This document shows positions 5,546 to 5,983 of a stretch of DNA of 5,983 nucleotides, in pieces. This DNA is from Phycisphaerales bacterium UBA3158 (lineage in GTDB: Bacteria; Planctomycetota; Phycisphaerae; Phycisphaerales; SM1A02), in assembly GCA_002364555.1 (NCBI GenBank), contig DEYM01000171.1:2539-8521 (forward strand), given 5' to 3'. The notes under the pieces were generated by a model. It saw nothing but the letters and a program-made list of their open reading frames with translations, was not told the origin of the DNA and made no database searches. The first letter of the stretch is position 1, and each line of letters begins with the position of its first letter. A program made the translations under genes and the position numbers.

Positions 5546-5983
5546 TCAGGATCCGGACTTGCAGCATCCCGCGAGACGGCGACCATCGTTCTCCGCCTTG
5601 CCGCTCGAGTCGTACTTGACGATGTTCTTCTTGGAGATCTTCTTCGCATTGTGACAGTCGGCCTTGTGGAAGACCTTGCTGCGGGCGGACGCGACGAACT
5701 CGCCGTCCACGGAAGCCTGACTGGAGGACTTGCTCGATGAGGACGACGCTGAACCGGAGGTGGTCGCCTTGGGACGATATCCCTTGAGGGCATTGCCCAT
5801 GGCCGATCGCGGCCATGCCTCGGACTCGACCGTGGAACCGGCCCCATCGACGGGAACCAGATCGACGGCGATGGGATAGTGGTCGGATGCATAGCCGGGT
5901 GGAATCGGATTGTTGCGCCAGTCGTACTCCTCGGCCGATGTCCCCAGCACGAATCCGCTGCCCGTGACCAGCTCACCGGTGGC
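5546..5983 (-). CDS. Endonuclease/exonuclease/phosphatase-family protein with Ser-rich linker and Ada-like metal-binding tail (C-terminal part)
   Basis: The frame is open to the window edge, so only the last 145 residues are seen and the start is outside. Numbering from the edge, GYASDHYPIAVDL at 30-42 carries the S-D-H motif (33-35) that ends the EEP (DNase I-like) fold, where the His is catalytic and the Asp orients it. The substrate could be a nucleic acid or a phosphoester. A linker (about 43-92) contains SGSASSSSSKSSSQAS at 76-91. The tail (about 94-142) reads EFVASARSKVFHKADCHNAK, then KISKKNIVKYDSSGKAENDG, then RRLAGCC. This matches the small Ada-type zinc-binding module often attached to secreted nucleases: F-V-x-S-x-x-S-x-x-F/Y-H-x3-C, then I-x-x-x-N-hydrophobic, then a Cys pair. 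Here the final pair is CC (140-141) rather than CxxC. Ligands would be His106/Cys110/Cys140/Cys141. The stop is 34 bases from the convergent peroxiredoxin stop. Confidence 0.82.
   Translation of the reverse strand, partial: ATGELVTGSGFVLGTSAEEYDWRNNPIPPGYASDHYPIAVDLVPVDGAGSTVESEAWPRSAMGNALKGYRPKATTSGSASSSSSKSSSQASVDGEFVASARSKVFHKADCHNAKKISKKNIVKYDSSGKAENDGRRLAGCCKSGS

Noticed and set aside
5542..5552. Hairpin ATCC-TCA-GGAT as a terminator
   Set aside because: The stem is only four bases, has no T-run on either side, and lies partly inside the nuclease coding end.
5708..5760. Repeat-like codons in the Ser-rich stretch of the nuclease protein
   Set aside because: Serine codons are mixed and the DNA shows no exact tandem unit. 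It is a protein linker, not a DNA repeat.
5230..5976. A 248-codon minus-strand frame spanning the nuclease and part of the peroxiredoxin gene
   Set aside because: The product is Arg/Ser/Pro-rich, typical of an out-of-frame shadow, and it overlaps two genes with firm motif support.

Overview
The window looks like chromosomal DNA from a free-living Gram-negative-type bacterium with moderately high GC. Three points support this: two predicted lipoproteins with good lipoboxes, one Sec-exported protein, and dense gene packing with almost no intergenic space. The EF-hand-rich exported proteins, the many small unknown lipoproteins and the often weak Shine-Dalgarno sites recall marine Planctomycetota such as the Phycisphaerae. 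That is an impression, not a demonstrated assignment. No RNA gene, mobile element, CRISPR array or phage gene is visible, and no gene-free stretch exceeds about 60 bases.

Positions 1-3966 hold five minus-strand genes spaced closely enough to be one operon. In order of transcription they are: a DUF4956/MgtC-like membrane protein (3966-3208); an unnamed lipoprotein with an EEIHH motif (3189-2296); a secreted protein with five EF-hand loops and a C-terminal ClpP-like domain (2273-1140); a hormone-sensitive-lipase-type esterase (1096-83); and the first 28 codons of an FAD/NAD(P)-binding oxidoreductase (86-1), whose ATG overlaps the esterase stop. Gaps are about 18, 22, 43 and -4 bases. The first three genes are membrane or exported proteins, while the last two look cytoplasmic and enzymatic.

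Positions 3972-5511 run on the plus strand. They carry a lipoprotein with an NHL-type beta-propeller, then a peroxiredoxin of the BCP/PrxQ type with a strong ribosome binding site. The propeller gene and the DUF4956-like gene diverge from start codons only about 5-26 bases apart, so at least one promoter must lie inside the opposing coding region.

Positions 5983-5546 on the minus strand hold the C-terminal part of an endonuclease/exonuclease/phosphatase-family protein with a serine-rich linker and an Ada-like metal-binding tail. It converges on the peroxiredoxin gene.

No complete new defence or mobile system is evident. The most unusual items are the EF-hand/ClpP-like fusion, the unnamed EEIHH lipoprotein, the nuclease/Ada-like fusion with an altered cysteine pattern, and a marked excess of GATC tetranucleotides.
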